A stretch of 64,000 nucleotides of DNA from Adenanthera pavonina (Eukaryota; Streptophyta; Magnoliopsida; Fabales; Fabaceae). The first letter of the stretch is position 1; each line of letters starts with the position of its first letter. The stretch is taken from the NCBI GenBank assembly GCA_026686845.1, contig JAIVEN010000016.1:33948001-34012000 (forward strand), written 5' to 3'. The translations under genes and the position numbers were made by a program. The notes under the pieces were generated by a model. That model was not told the DNA's origin. It ran no database searches and worked only from the letters and a program-made list of their open reading frames with translations. This document shows positions 43,741 to 55,422 of this stretch, piece by piece.

Positions 43741-44140
43741 TGCTAGATATACTGGCTTTCCAAGAGGGGGTGTGAATTGGGAAGATTAAATTTTTTTGGA
43801 AACTGTAAGAGAGCAGTGAAAGCAAGAGTGACAGTAAAAAAGAATATAAAATATATCCAAGTGAAAAACAAGATAAGGGAAGAGAAGACACAAATAAATA
43901 TTTAGCAAATCTAACATATGTTAACATAGGATAACATGAAAAATACATACTTAAACATAGTACGAGTTTGAGCAAGTGAAAATCAAAACATTTTACCCTT
44001 GTGTACATTGTGAGAAATCGTAATGTCAAATTCTTCTCATATTTCTTCTTGGATTTCTTCACTTGTCTGTTCTTATACTCTTTTGATATCATCCTTCCAA
44101 GCTCCAGTTGTTTAGAATAATCAAAACACTTAATTTAACA
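43741..44140 (-). repeat. R-family LTR with large internal deletion (copy R4)
   Basis: Read from 44140 on the minus strand it starts TGTTAAATTAAGTGTTTTG and keeps about 230 bp of the LTR start. It then jumps to the R LTR end region, finishing with CCCAATTCACACCCCCTC and AGTATATCTAGCA. The central ~1 kb, including the motif array, is missing. Flanking bases do not form a duplication. Confidence 0.65.
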
Positions 44141-45039
44141 GTTTAAAGACAGACCAATTTGAATTTTAATGAAAAAGAATTATTAAAAATTGGTTATTGG
44201 AGAAAAGTATGAGAAAAATCCAGAGCAATAAATAATTTTATTTTTGACTTGGATCAAGGATAAAATAGCAATTTAATGAGTTTAGCTCTTAGTTGGAATT
44301 ACGCCAGGAAGTCCCTAGTAGAGATTAATTCCAGAAATTAAAATAATCCGGCATATAACAATATGAAAAGAAAAGGGGAAAAAAGTCATTTTTCAGGTTA
44401 AAAGGAAAAATAAGGAAATTGTGTTTTGGCATTAAGAATTAAAATTCATTGCATTTTAACCCCTCAAGAAAATTAAAATGATGTTTAGGAAAAATTACCC
44501 ATAATGACCCGAAAGTTTTAAAAATTTTAAATTACCCCAGGTCAAGGGTATTTTTCAAAATATGAAAAATTATAGTCAAAATAAAACTATTAATGAGCTT
44601 AAATTAATGGAATATATTATGAAATTTATTAGTATCAAAAAAATTTATTTAGTAATTATGATTTAATATTAATATTTTACCCGATAAAAGTCAATTTAGA
44701 CTACAGAAAAGGCATTACCAATTCAAAGACACTGAATGAATCTTAATAAATATATTTTGGGTTAAGATAATATTTTAATTCAAAATTTATTTTTTGAAGA
44801 TCCTGTACCAATATATTGACAATTTTTGCAAAATTATTTAATCGATACGAGTACATTTAATCTGTAAAGGGTATTTTGATCTATAAAAATTATTGAAGTA
44901 ATTTCTTGGTCAAAAAATAAGGATAATCATGCCTGGTTTCAGATTGGGATACAAGTAGAATTTTATGAAAAGTTTTTTAAAAGAAAAACTAATTAAAGTT
45001 AAAGGACAAGTTAATGAATTAACTTTATTGAATAAATAT

Positions 45040-47588
45040 TGCAACACCTTGATTTAGGGCCATTTTTCCAAGTATTGGATCATTATAAAGTCCATTTATA
45101 CCTTGTTAGAATCTTGAATCACATAATATGTCATGATAAAACTTTCCAAAATTCTGGTACTATTCATTTAGTCTAATTTCTTTTCACTGACCAAACTTCA
45201 GAAAATTATAACTAATTCTATGAAAATCGTATGCTAGTGATTCAAGTTTTTAAAAATAACTTAGAAGATTTTATACATGAAAAAAATATAAAATAAAGTA
45301 ATGAATGGGCCAATTTATACAATAAATTTTGTGAAATTCTACTATTTATTTGGCCAATTTCAGAAAATCCAGTTTTCTAGTACTAAATTTGGAAAATTAT
45401 TATAAATCGTACATACATCCAAATCGAGTGCTCTCTAGACCATTTGAAAGCTATTTCTATCTACTTTCTATCATATACAAGATTCATATATTATACATCA
45501 AAACGTCCAAACAATGGCAGATTCACTATCAAGAGGTCAGAATGACCATTTGCATCTAAGTATTTTGCAAAGTAAAAGTCATAAAATATTTACATAAAAG
45601 TCATCAAATACTTACATGGCCATAACTTATCTCCATATCATGCCATATAGTCTCTAGGACCTAAAGGAACATAAAGACTTGAAGAAACAAATTTAACATC
45701 ATTTTCACAAATTTACATAAAAGTTCAAAACTCATGGCCATTGCAAGCAACAACATGTTAATCACCAAGTACTTTCTCCTTTCCTTTCTCTTCCTTGGTG
45801 GCCTTACCATAGTTGTTTCCTAGACATGGTTAGCATGTGGGAGGGTGAGATTCAAAGAATCTCAGCAGTAATTACCAATCAAGCACATATGTTATCACAT
45901 TTAAAAATAAGATTCATGGAGACAAACAACAATCACTTGAACCCATAAAGTCACATAATTCTATAAAAATTTGTACAGCATTTTAGTTTGCAAAAGGGAT
46001 ATCCAAAGATCGAAAACCTCTTCATTTAGCACAACCAACAATTACAAATCATCAAAACAACCATGTGGCAAATGATCATTCTCATAGAAATCATAAAGAC
46101 AACATAATGCAAAAATCAGTAAATTTACTACCTTTGAGTATTCCCTTGCTTCCCATACTTAGTATACCACTTCTTAAGCCTTCCACAACTTTCTTGAACC
46201 TAGTCGTGACATCATTTAAGTATTTTAACCACTAGTTTCAAGAGCTATACCATAAAGTGCTCACAAAACCTAAGATTCTCATTTTGCTTTCCTTTGAGAT
46301 TTTCTTGAAACCAACACTTGTACTTAACTAATTTGGACCCAAGGTATTAATTTTTGGGGTCAAAAACATGAAATTCAAACTCTAAACACAAACCCTAACT
46401 GATTAAAAATTAGGGGAAATGGAGAAAATTTGCTATATTTTGTAATACCTCAAACTAATACCATTTTCATGCTTTAGGAGACTAGTTTTGCATGTCCCCT
46501 AAGTTTGTTCAACAAAACTCATTCCTTTCATGGTTTAGGGTCTTGGCCGAAATCTTAAGAGAGGGTGGAGAAAGAAAACACTCCATGAAACGACCACAAA
46601 ATACTCTAAATAGCAAGCTTAGGGTAGTAGAAATCTTACCACAACTTGTGCCTTGGAGCTTCCTCAAGCTTTCTCTTCTTCCTTCTCTCTTTTATATCTT
46701 TCTTTCTTGTGTTTTCTTTCTTTGTTTTTATATTATAGACCTCATGTCTGAAATAAGGAGAACGGAGGGGTTAATTGGCTTAATTAGCTCACTAATTACT
46801 CACTTAACCTTAATCACTTTTTGGTCCAAAAGTCACAAGTTGTTTGGCCTAAAATTCAAGCCTTCCTTGAGAAGTTTTGGCCAAAAAAGTGAGCTATCCA
46901 AATATCTAAGACAAAGGGAAAATTATCATAATACTGCATATTTTTCCTAGTCCAAATATATCTTGTGACGGATACTTTTTCTTGGTACCGAGGAAGTCGC
47001 TTTTTATAGTATATAAGTATTTTAGGAATATATGACCATTCTAAATTTATATTTATATCTCCTTAATTATTCTGTACTAAACAATATCTGTCTGAGGCCT
47101 ATATCGTGTCTCGGTCACCTTTTAAACATCTATTGGGCCCACAATCTACTTTATCAATATAAAGTTACTTTTAAACATTTGACACTAATTATTTCTTTAT
47201 TTTTAATCAGTTAATGTCCATGCTTTATACCATTGGACTCAGTTCATCGCGAGTCTCGTTTTTATAGTAATTTTTAATATTTACATAATTTCCCTGACCC
47301 GGGGTTAAATTATAATTTTTGAAACTTTCAGGTCTTTCTTGTAATTTTACCCAGGGACTGAAAGGAATAGAATTCTTTTATTTCAAGGACCTTTTGGCAA
47401 AGAATTCTTATTTCTTGGGTTAAAAATATAATTTTCTTATTTTTCTTCTAATTTGGAGAAATGACCTTTTTGCCATTCTCATCTGTTTTTGTGTCTCTCC
47501 GTTTTCTATAATTCCTTCTATATTTTACATTATCATTTATTTTTTCTTCTTTCACTACTTGATATCTAGTAAAATTTGGGATATTACA
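45040..47588 (+). mobile_element. D-family solo LTR (copy D1)
   Basis: TGCAACACC to GGGATATTACA, 2549 bp, flanked by a perfect AATAT duplication (45035-45039, 47589-47593). The first T-G is kept but the third base is C instead of T. Collinear with D4 without its insertion: CTACTATTTATTTGGCCAATTTC, TCTCCTTTCCTTTCTCTTCC, CTCAGCAGTAATTACC, CCTTGACCCGGGG-like segment. There is no internal region, so it is a solo LTR. ORFs inside it (for example 46492-46950) are not conserved with D4 and are not considered genes. Confidence 0.85.
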
Positions 47589-48040
47589 AATATCATATTT
47601 AGCCATTTAATGTCATCTTCTCTATTTCAAACACGAACAAATAGTGAAGGAAGGAGAGCAAGAAGTCATGGGAAAACCTTGGAAACATTGACAAAGCAAA
47701 AGGCAAAGTTTTGACATCAAACTTCCAAGGTAACATCTCTCTTGTATATCTTAGTGTTTGTGAAGAGTTTTATGGGCTATTTTCTCTCATTTTCACCCCT
47801 GAAATTTCATCTTAAGAGAGAAAGAAGAGAGAGAAAATGAAGCCATGGAGAAATCAAACCATGAAAAGTGAAGTATACAAGAATATGGGATTGGTTTACA
47901 AGTTTGATGAGTTATTATTTTTCTACAATTTTCACTAATTTTGTACCTCAAAAATGAATCATTTGGATCCAAAATAGGTTAGAAAAAGTGTGTTGTACAA
48001 ATACTTTTTATTGGTATCAATAAAGTTGCTTTTTATAGTT

Positions 48041-48883
48041 TGATAGAGAACAAGTGAACTCTCAATCATGGAGATCCAATGTGCCCAAAGACCCTCTTCA
48101 AGGAGTAGGAGTCCCAATGACAAGAGGTAGGACAAAAGCCATGAAAGAGGCCTTGCAAGAATTGGTCCGAGAGCTTAAGGAGAAAGAGCCCATCTATTTG
48201 GAAGACTTAGAGCAAATAGAGCCACCTTCTAATCCAAAAAGAATGATTATTTATTTGGAGACCCAATTTGAAAATCTTAAGGGCCCAACCTAAGTCCAAA
48301 TAGAAGAGCTTGATTAAAAGAAGTCATGTGCTTCATTAATGAGTCATGTGACTTTAGGATTAGATTTATTCCTTTTTAATTTATTTTGAATTTTCGTTTT
48401 ATTTTTTATTTGATTTTTTCCATATTAGATTTGATCAATTTTGATTGGTTCTCACTTGTATTTATGAGGCCAACTTAAGATTTAATTCAAATTTGAATTT
48501 AAAATTCAAAAACAAAAGGATAAGCCGTATTTATAAGGAATCACTTATCCTATTAGGATTAGGATTAGGATTTCTATTATTATTTAAAGATCACATGGTG
48601 TCACTTTGCAAATTAGATTTGAATAATATTTTGAGTGATTTCTCTCTTCAATTTCGTGTGAGATTGTTAGGGTTCTTCTTGTTCTTCCTAGAATACAGAT
48701 TCGACTTATCAAGAGAATTGACCAACTCTTATGGCGTCTTGTGTTTGGGGTCGCTAGAGTTCTCTCTAGAGGTTCCATTCGGTCTCTCAATTGCATTTGG
48801 TTGCTTCCATTGTTTTTGGTTATTACTCTGTGCTCTTGAGTTGCCTAAGACTTGTTCTTGGGAGGTTCACCCTACTTCTATCA
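48041..48883 (+). mobile_element. Solo gypsy-type LTR (family C) in the second duplicate unit
   Basis: TGATAGAGAACAAGTG to CTACTTCTATCA, 843 bp, flanked by TAGTT (48036-48040) and TAGTA (48884-48888), a duplication with one substitution. The first duplicate unit has an uninterrupted TATAGTATATAAG at 47004, confirming the insertion point. The insertion postdates the tandem duplication or hit one copy only. Confidence 0.85.
48054..48293 (+). CDS. LTR-encoded tail ORF, family C version
   Basis: 79 codons, with KDPLQGVGVPMTRGRTKAMK, then EALQELVRELKEKEPIYLED. The layout is the same as in the family A tail (37676-38004), with GG changed to GV and RAR to RGR. It has no upstream polyprotein here. 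It is listed as a relic of coding sequence carried in the LTR, not as an expressed gene. Confidence 0.4.
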   Translation: MNSQSWRSNVPKDPLQGVGVPMTRGRTKAMKEALQELVRELKEKEPIYLEDLEQIEPPSNPKRMIIYLETQFENLKGPT

Positions 48884-51489
48884 TAGTATATAAGTATTTT
48901 AGGAATATATGACCATTCTAAATTTGTATTTATATTTTCTTAATTATTCTGTACTAAACAATATCTCGGTCACCTTTTAAACATATATAAGGCCTCAATA
49001 TAAAGTTACTTTTGAATATTTGGCACTAATTATTTCTTTATTTTTAATCAATTAATGTCCATGCTATATACCATTGGACTCAGTTCATCACGAGTCTTGT
49101 TTTGATAGTAATTTTTAATATTGACATAATTGCCTTGACCCGGGGTTAAATTATAATTTTTGAAACTTTCAGGTCTTTCTTGTAATTTTACCTAGGGACT
49201 GAAAGGAATAGAATTCTTTTATTTCAAGGACCATTTTGCAAAGAATTCTTATTTCTTGGGTTAAAAATATAATTTTCTTATTTTTCTTCTAATTTGGAGA
49301 AATGACCTTTTTGCCATTCTCATCTGTCTTTGTGTCTCTCCGTTTTCTGTAATTCCTTCTATATTTTACATTATCATTTATTTTTTCTTCTTTCACTACT
49401 TGATATCTAGTAAAATTTGGGATATTACAAATATCATATTTAGCCATTTAATGTCATCTTCTCTATTTCAAACACGAACAAATAGTGAAGGAAGGAGAGC
49501 AAGAAGTCATGGGAAAACCTTGGAAACATTGACAAAGCAAAAGGCAAAGTTTTGACATCAAACTTCCAAGGTAACATCTCTCTTGTATATCTTAGTGTTT
49601 GTGAAGAGTTGTATGGGCTATTTTCTCTCATTTTCACCCTGAAATTTCATCTTAAGAGAGAAAGAAGAGAGACAAAATGAAGCCATGGAGAAATCAAACT
49701 ATGAAAAGTGAAGTATAGGCCATAAGATACAAGAATATGGGATTGGTTTGCAAGTTTGATGAGTTATTATTTTTCTACAATTTTCACTAATTTTGTACCT
49801 ATTTAGGGTTTGTAATAAGAAGGGAATTTCATAATTTTGACCTCAAAAGTGGATCATTTGCACCCAAAATAGGTTAGAATAAGTGTGTTGTATAAGAAAT
49901 TTCTAAAGAATAACTAAATAGAATTTTAAGGTTTAAGTTCCACTTTGTGAAGCAAGAGTTGGAAACCAATGGATTGAGACTTGATTTTATGATGCTATAG
50001 GGTTCCAAAAGGCAATTGAAAATCAAGGAAAGAGTGTGCAAAGTTTGGAAAGATTTGGAAAGCACCAAGGTGGTTATTTGTCCATTTATGCCTAATATTG
50101 CTAAGTTTGATTTCCATGATTCTTTAAATATGCCATGCCTTTGATTGAATGATTTGTGATGTAAATGTGTTGTTGACTGGTTCTATGAAGAGTTTTATGA
50201 CCCTAGGATGTTCAATTTTCAAAGTGTTACTATGCCAAATTTTTATGAAAATGTATGGCATAATATGATTTTATGATTTTCATCAATGATTTTATGAAAA
50301 ACCATGATAATATGTATGTATAAATGGATGTAACTATTCAAAGAATCTCATTCCTTTTCAAATGACTAACCTTGATAGGACCAAGATGTGACAACGGTTA
50401 AGGTAAAACTATATGGATAAAGGAGGAGCACAACTATGGAATAAATGGAGCCAATGATGTATTATTTTAGTAAATTATATAAAATCATGTATTATTTTGA
50501 TTTCATGATCCTTACATGAGGTTATGTATAGATTTAGAGTAATGAATGATAAAATTTTAAGCTTATGAGACTTATTTTGATGAGTTATAATATGATTTTT
50601 GTCCAAGATGACTAATTGAAATTAGAATAGAGGTACTTCATTCAAAATATGGTATTTTGTGTATGTGCTATATATGTTATTAAAGTAGACAAGTAGAGCT
50701 TTAAAATGATTTAAAGAGAACTTCATTTAGATGTGTGTGCAAATTGTTATGAATTTTTGAAGTTAGGATTCAGATCAGGGAAATGTGAAAAAGAACAACC
50801 TAAATTTCCACTGTAGGTAATGGTTGTTTCAAAAGGGAACATAAATTCATGTAGAGCTCCAAAAATTTAGCAATTTATATGTATAGAAAACTCTATGTTT
50901 TAGGTTTAAGATGCCACTATTTGGTAGTAATTGGAGATATATAATGAGATATATGTACATTTTATTAAAACTATTCTAGTAAAAGTGGAGCTTTAACCCT
51001 TATCGATTTAAGTTAATGCCCTACCCTATTCTGGTAGAATAAATATATAAGAAAAATATGTCTAAAAGGTAGATACACAGAGCTTTCGAATGACAAAAGA
51101 ATGCATGATTTGGCTTAGGATATCATGAATTATGAATTTTAAAAAATAAAGCCAAAAGCTGAGAAGTTTCAAAATGACTAAATGTATAGTAAATCTTTAA
51201 GGATAAACGGTATGAATTGGGCCATAAAATGCTCTATTTCTTTTTTTTTTTTATAAAGAGTCTTTTTAGCTATTTTTATAGACTTCAATCACTTCGATAC
51301 AATTGTTATAGAATCAATTATGAATTTTCAAAGTTCAACAGATAAAGTGGAATTAACCAAATGAACAGTACCCCGTTAATTGAAAATTTTCGTTTTATTA
51401 TTCTTATGCAATCAAGTCTCTAAACATAGAATAATGGACATAATTTGAGTCTAATACATAGGAAATAGGTCTAAGTATAAGGTGTTACA

Positions 51490-51790
51490 GTGCCAATCTT
51501 CCACCTCCCTCTTCCTTCACATGAGATGCCATTGCATTGTATCAATCCCTATCCTCTTTTGGTAACTTGTTCCACACATCCACCGCTATAGCATTGTACT
51601 TTCCTATAATGTTGTAACCTGATTGCATTTTATGCTTAGCACAATATTCTTTCTTGAATATATTTAAACTTGATACACATGATCTTTTCTTTCCACCTCC
51701 TTTCCCCTTCATTGCATTCCTACTATAATTTCAAGTGAATGAACTTGGTACCAATTCTACCTTAATGCACCAAACTTTAATAAACCATAA
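51490..51790 (-). pseudogene. HMG-box-like gene fragment
   Basis: From an ATG at 51712 the minus strand reads MKGKGGGKKRS, then LNIFKKEYCAKHKMQ, then VDVWNKLPKEDRD, stop (51544-51542), YNAMASHVKEEGGG. The spacing of a basic start, F-KEY--KH, W-KL--EDRD and Y--MA resembles an HMG-box DNA-binding domain. The in-frame TGA and absence of surrounding exons indicate a pseudogene fragment. Identification is tentative; it could be a transposon-derived protein. Confidence 0.35.
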
Positions 51791-52898
51791 TGATATGGCC
51801 CTCTTGGTGGATGACCAAGCAAACTAGAAAATACAGTGGAAAAAATCTCACGAACAAGAACAAGTTGATGATCACGTGCTAGAACCAAGGAAACTCGTTC
51901 CTAAGCTCTAACGATGACGCCTACTCGGTTGATCACTCCGGTTGGTAGGTCATGAGTTCTCAAAAGAACATAAATTCAGATAATCCTCACACAAGAGAAT
52001 TGAAGGAAAATAATTCTTATTCAACTTGTTAAAAAAACACAGGTCTAAATACATATATTTAGAATGACCCGTAGAATCCTCTAGAATGATTAGAAAATCT
52101 TATAAAATAGGTAATTAATTATTCCTAAAGCTAAGGGATAAAAATAACTTAAATTGTGAGATTAAATCTTATGAGATTGTAAGAATCTCACTTATTTGGA
52201 AACTAAATCATTCTAGAATATTCCAACTTGCTAATCAAGTAAGAACATCCTAGAAGACACTAGATAACACTAAATAAATATGGAAATTACTTTAAAAATA
52301 TCACTTTTTGAGAGCCACAAAGAAAGTGACATTTTCGACTAAAAAATATACCTAATTTATGATCTACTTGAGAGCCAAGTAGTCATAATGGACCTAAGAC
52401 ACTTAAAATACCAATTTATGCCCTTGGAAATACAATTAGAAGCCAAATAACGACTCACCAAATGGGCTTATTTAAATAATTCAAGTTTTGCCCAATTAAA
52501 CATAAAACAAAACACAATTAAACAACTAATTAATGAACCAAAAATACTATTCACGTCACATTAATTCAATGGGCTAGAAGAGCTTGCATTTGGGCTTGAA
52601 TATGAACTATTATTATGGCTTCATTGGACTTCTTCATGTGCATATTAGGTCATTGGGCCTTCATTGTGATAACATAGGCTCCAAATTTTTCTTGTAAGCT
52701 CTTGAATATCTCCTTTATCCATGGACTCTCCAAAGCATGGTCTTTTAGTGGATCAATTCTTTTGAATTTGGATTGAGACTTGGAAACACCATGCTTGTCC
52801 TTGGATTAGGCTTTGGAGACACTATTAATCCATCAAGATAAATGGACTCTTTCCATGGGTAGCTATGAATATTTTGAATGCCTCTTAGATTTCCATCA
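51791..52898 (-). repeat. LTR of a gypsy-like element (family E), 3' LTR
   Basis: On the minus strand the polypurine tract GGAGGGAGGGAA (52899-52910) is followed at 52898 by TGATGGAAATC. The LTR ends with GGCCATATCA at 51791, 1108 bp. Internal sequence of the same element continues above 52899, so this is a 3' LTR. Confidence 0.75.
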
Positions 52899-52939
52899 TT
52901 CCCTCCCTCCTTGAAAGAATTCGTCCTCGAATCTCCATA

Positions 52940-53880
52940 TGATGAAGGCAAGTTAAGGGAAACAATGGGCCATGGACAAATTCAAGACCCACTTCAAGGC
53001 ATTGGAGGACCAATGACCAGAGCTAGGACCAAAGACATGAAGCAAGCCATGAATGGGTTGATCCAAAATATGATTAAAATTGAACCATTGTATTTGAATG
53101 ATTTTGAGGCCCAAAACAAAGAAAGAGGCAAGCTGAAAATGTGGAGCCAAATTATAGTCAACAAGCCCAACTTGGAGAAGGCCCAACATGGAGAATTCAC
53201 TTAAAATACATGTGCTTCTCATGTGGTCACTAAAAGTGACGTTTTTAACAAGTTTTATTAGGGTTATTTAGTCAATTTGTTTCCTTTTGAATAAAAGGCA
53301 TATAATGATCTGATTTGATCTCCCTTTATTTAGGAATAAGATTTTAGCATATTCTCTCCCTTTTTGCATTAAAGAGGAGCCAACTTTTCAAAGTCAAAAT
53401 TAGAATTAAATGCTCCTTTTTGCTTAGGATTTCCTTTTTGTATTAATTAGCATTAATAAGATTAGGTTTCTGGGGTGAACTAGAGTTAGTTTGTGGGTTA
53501 ATACTTGCCTATAAATAGACACCTCTTGTACTCTTGCAAACCACAACATGAATGAATGAATTTCTTTTCAGCAACTTTGTTGTTGTTCAGTGAGTTCTTT
53601 CTTGCTTATCCTTGAGTGCCAGAAAGAATGACGACTTATTGAGGAGTGGTAATCCTTGTGGCGTCCCGGAATTAGGATTCAAGAGACGAGTTCTCCTGGA
53701 GTCTATTTCCTTCAACCAACATTTTGTTTCAGTTTTCTTATTTTCATCGTTCCTATTTTCTTTAGTTTTTGTTCATTGTTGTTCTTCATTGTTCTTGTGT
53801 TCAATTCATGTTTCATTGAGTTGCATGATCCTTAACTCAAAGAAGGCTCTTAGGACGGGTTCCTAACATGTCTCCTATCA
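52940..53880 (+). mobile_element. Solo gypsy-type LTR (family B variant) in element E
   Basis: TGATGAAGGCAAG to TGTCTCCTATCA, 941 bp, with a perfect CCATA duplication (52935-52939, 53881-53885). Its 3' half matches the solo LTR at 4352-5158 read in reverse (GCAACTTTGTTGTTGTTCAG, GAGTGCCAGAAAGAATG). Its 5' half carries a tail ORF (to 53204) that the 4352 copy lacks. Confidence 0.9.
52964..53204 (+). CDS. LTR-encoded tail ORF, family B version
   Basis: Reading MGHGQIQDPLQG, then GGPMTRARTKDMKQAMNGLI and EPLYLNDFEAQNKERG, ending HGEFT. It parallels the tails of families A and C, including the final hydrophilic segment before the stop. It stands alone within a solo LTR. Confidence 0.4.
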
Positions 53881-53885
53881 CCATA

Positions 53886-54692
53886 TTCTGCAACAAAGGA
53901 GAGGGAACAATTAAAAATATCAAATAGATCATAATGATCAGGCTTACCCTTTAAGTTGGATTGATATGGATTCTCTTTAATCCTCACATAAACTTGAAGG
54001 GCAATGTTTACTTTTGACTGTAGCTTCATTTCTAACCAACACCCATCTCCTGGATCAAAGATGAAGTGACTAGAGCTTGGTTCTTCAAGCCTCAACAATG
54101 GGAAACAAGTCAACACCTTTTCACCATAAAACACCTGCAAAACAAACTTGCAAACATCTTCTGGAAACAAGATGAAACCAAGTTGATGGAGTGAAGTAAA
54201 GAAGTATGATGATAAGACCCATGTAAAATGTGTCTCATGTAATGAATGAAGAACACTATTTAAAATAAGAATAAGTGAACTAACTTGACATATTATAAGA
54301 CGAAAGACCATAATCAAGCAAGACAAGCTAGAAGGAAGAAAAAGAATACATGACCAACAAAGAAATATTGATACACTTGACTCATGAGACACACAAGACA
54401 TAAAAAATATGAAACAAATTGGGGAAATGCAAGAGAAAACTTGATAAAGCAAATCACAATAAAGATGAGATGGAATAATAAAGATGGATGAAGAAGACAC
54501 TAAGGTAATACTTTGATTCACTAAGGACTCATGATAGACTTTGGACTCATGACACAAAGATGAAAGACTCAAAGAACATAAATATGGAATATAAAAGGAA
54601 GGAAGAGAAAGATGCAGTGAAGACAAATAAGAAGGAGAAAAAATTTTGGTGAAGAATATCTTTACCTCAGTTTCATCCAAAGAGTATCTCAC
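53886..54692 (-). pseudogene. Family E internal ORF, unknown product
   Basis: The minus-strand frame is open for most of 54692-53886. The first ~180 codons are Leu/Ser/Phe/Cys-rich low-complexity sequence and probably not real protein. The last ~85 codons look like protein: FYGEKVLTCFPLLRLEE, FDPGDGCWLEMKLQSK, VNIALQVYVRIKENPYQS, GKPDHYDLFDIFNC. Past the solo LTR the frame continues into the DSRTNSFKEGGND tail at 52934-52899. I do not recognise a domain. The position corresponds to the integrase C-terminus of the CRM-like element, but the sequence does not match it. Confidence 0.4.
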
Positions 54693-54939
54693 AAGTTATG
54701 TTGACACTTCAATCATATCATTTTCTATACTCACAATCTCACTTTTTCTCTCTTTCTCTTTTCTCTCTTTTTCTTTCTCTTTTTCACTCTTTTCTCATTT
54801 TTCTTTTCACTCATTTTCTTTTTTCTTTTATTATTTTTCTGCACTTGTTCTTTTTCTCTCTTATTTTTACCACTCATACTTTTATTTTTCCTCTCAAGCT
54901 CACTTTTGATTTTCTCTTCGTTCTCACATGACTGAATAC

Positions 54940-55405
54940 TTACAAGAACTCATGGGCTTCCTCTACAACAAGGGAAATATTTTCATCATGCTCATCAAAT
55001 AACCAAGAATGCCCAAACACCATATCAATATGAGAAACTTCATCACACGCATGAGAATCAATTTCTAAGGGCGCAGCAACATAAGTACTACTAGAAACAA
55101 GCACACCACTATTGTCAAAGTTTTCTATCACCTCACTAATATCTAGAATAATTTCAAGTTCAGCACACTTAACATGTAACTCTTTTGAATCCTCAAGAGC
55201 AACAGATTCCAACTCAATTAATTATCAAAAGAGTCTTCACCACAAGAAGTTTGAGAATTAGAAATACCTTCAGGTGTAGAATCTCTTGTTTCAACATCTA
55301 GTGTAAATGTTACAGAAGCTATCTCCTCTAATTGATCTTTTTGCTCCATATAAGATTCACATGAGTTTTGAATTACGGAAGCCTGCATATTTTCTTTTGG
55401 TTCAA
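54940..55405 (-). pseudogene. Family E internal ORF, upstream acidic segment
   Basis: Two frames joined by a break near 55218 give an acidic, protein-like sequence. The upper one includes SVIQNSCESYMEQKDQLEE and VTFTLDVETRDSTPEG. The lower one includes LEIILDISEVIENFDNSG and HIDMVFGHSWLFDEHDENIS. No domain recognised. The low-complexity block 54700-54930 separates it from the next ORF. Confidence 0.4.
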
Positions 55406-55422
55406 TTGAGGATGATTCTTTA

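Larger units (their letters stand above)
46972..49870 (+). repeat. Tandem duplication of ~1.03 kb spanning an LTR end and its flank
   Basis: The unit 46972-48000 consists of the last ~617 bp of D1, the AATAT duplication and ~410 bp of host D' sequence. It is repeated from 48001 onward (48001-48040, then 48884-49870 after removing LTR C). Both copies show GATATTACAAATATCATATTTAGCC (47580 and 49421). The copies differ by several indels (a 22-bp loss near 48955, a ~20-bp loss near 48985, about 45 bp missing from copy 1 near 47948) and by substitutions, so the duplication is not recent. Confidence 0.85.
44141..51489 (-). repeat. D-type LTR on the minus strand (copy D'), interrupted
   Basis: From 51489 downward it starts TGTAACACCTTATACTTAG and follows the D LTR order (ACGGGGTACTGTTCATTT, AAAATTCATAAT, ATCAATGATTTTATGAAAAACC). 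It continues on the other side of the insertions at 45039-44141 with CTGGGGTAATTT-like sequence. Removing D1 (45040-47588), the duplicated unit and LTR C leaves about 3 kb. The expected GATATTACA end is not found near 44141, so that end is truncated. It is a diverged subfamily compared with D1 and D4. Confidence 0.6.
52899..55422 (-). mobile_element. Family E internal region, non-autonomous gypsy-like
   Basis: The region upstream of the polypurine tract on the minus strand carries long but degenerate coding sequence at 53886-54692 and 54940-55400. No RT, RNase H or integrase motif is visible. The conserved end, DSRTNSFKEGGND spanning the polypurine tract, is shared with the CRM-like element, showing common descent. 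The region is split by a solo LTR (52940-53880) and cut at 55423 by family F LTRs. Confidence 0.6.

Noticed and set aside
46492..46950. 152-codon ORF inside the D1 LTR
   Set aside because: The corresponding part of D4 does not keep the frame, and the sequence resembles no protein. It is chance in a 2.5-kb LTR.
48553..48575. TTAGGATTAGGATTAGGA run, telomere-like
   Set aside because: The unit is ATTAGG repeated about four times, not the plant TTTAGGG repeat, and it is inside an LTR.
53850..54692. 280-codon minus-strand ORF as a host membrane protein gene
   Set aside because: The hydrophobic first part is low complexity. The rest leads into the conserved retroelement tail before a polypurine tract, so it belongs to element E.
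54640..54931. Plus-strand Phe/Ser-rich ORFs with apparent membrane segments
   Set aside because: Low-complexity TTTCTCTT sequence only. No start context, homology or neighbouring gene.
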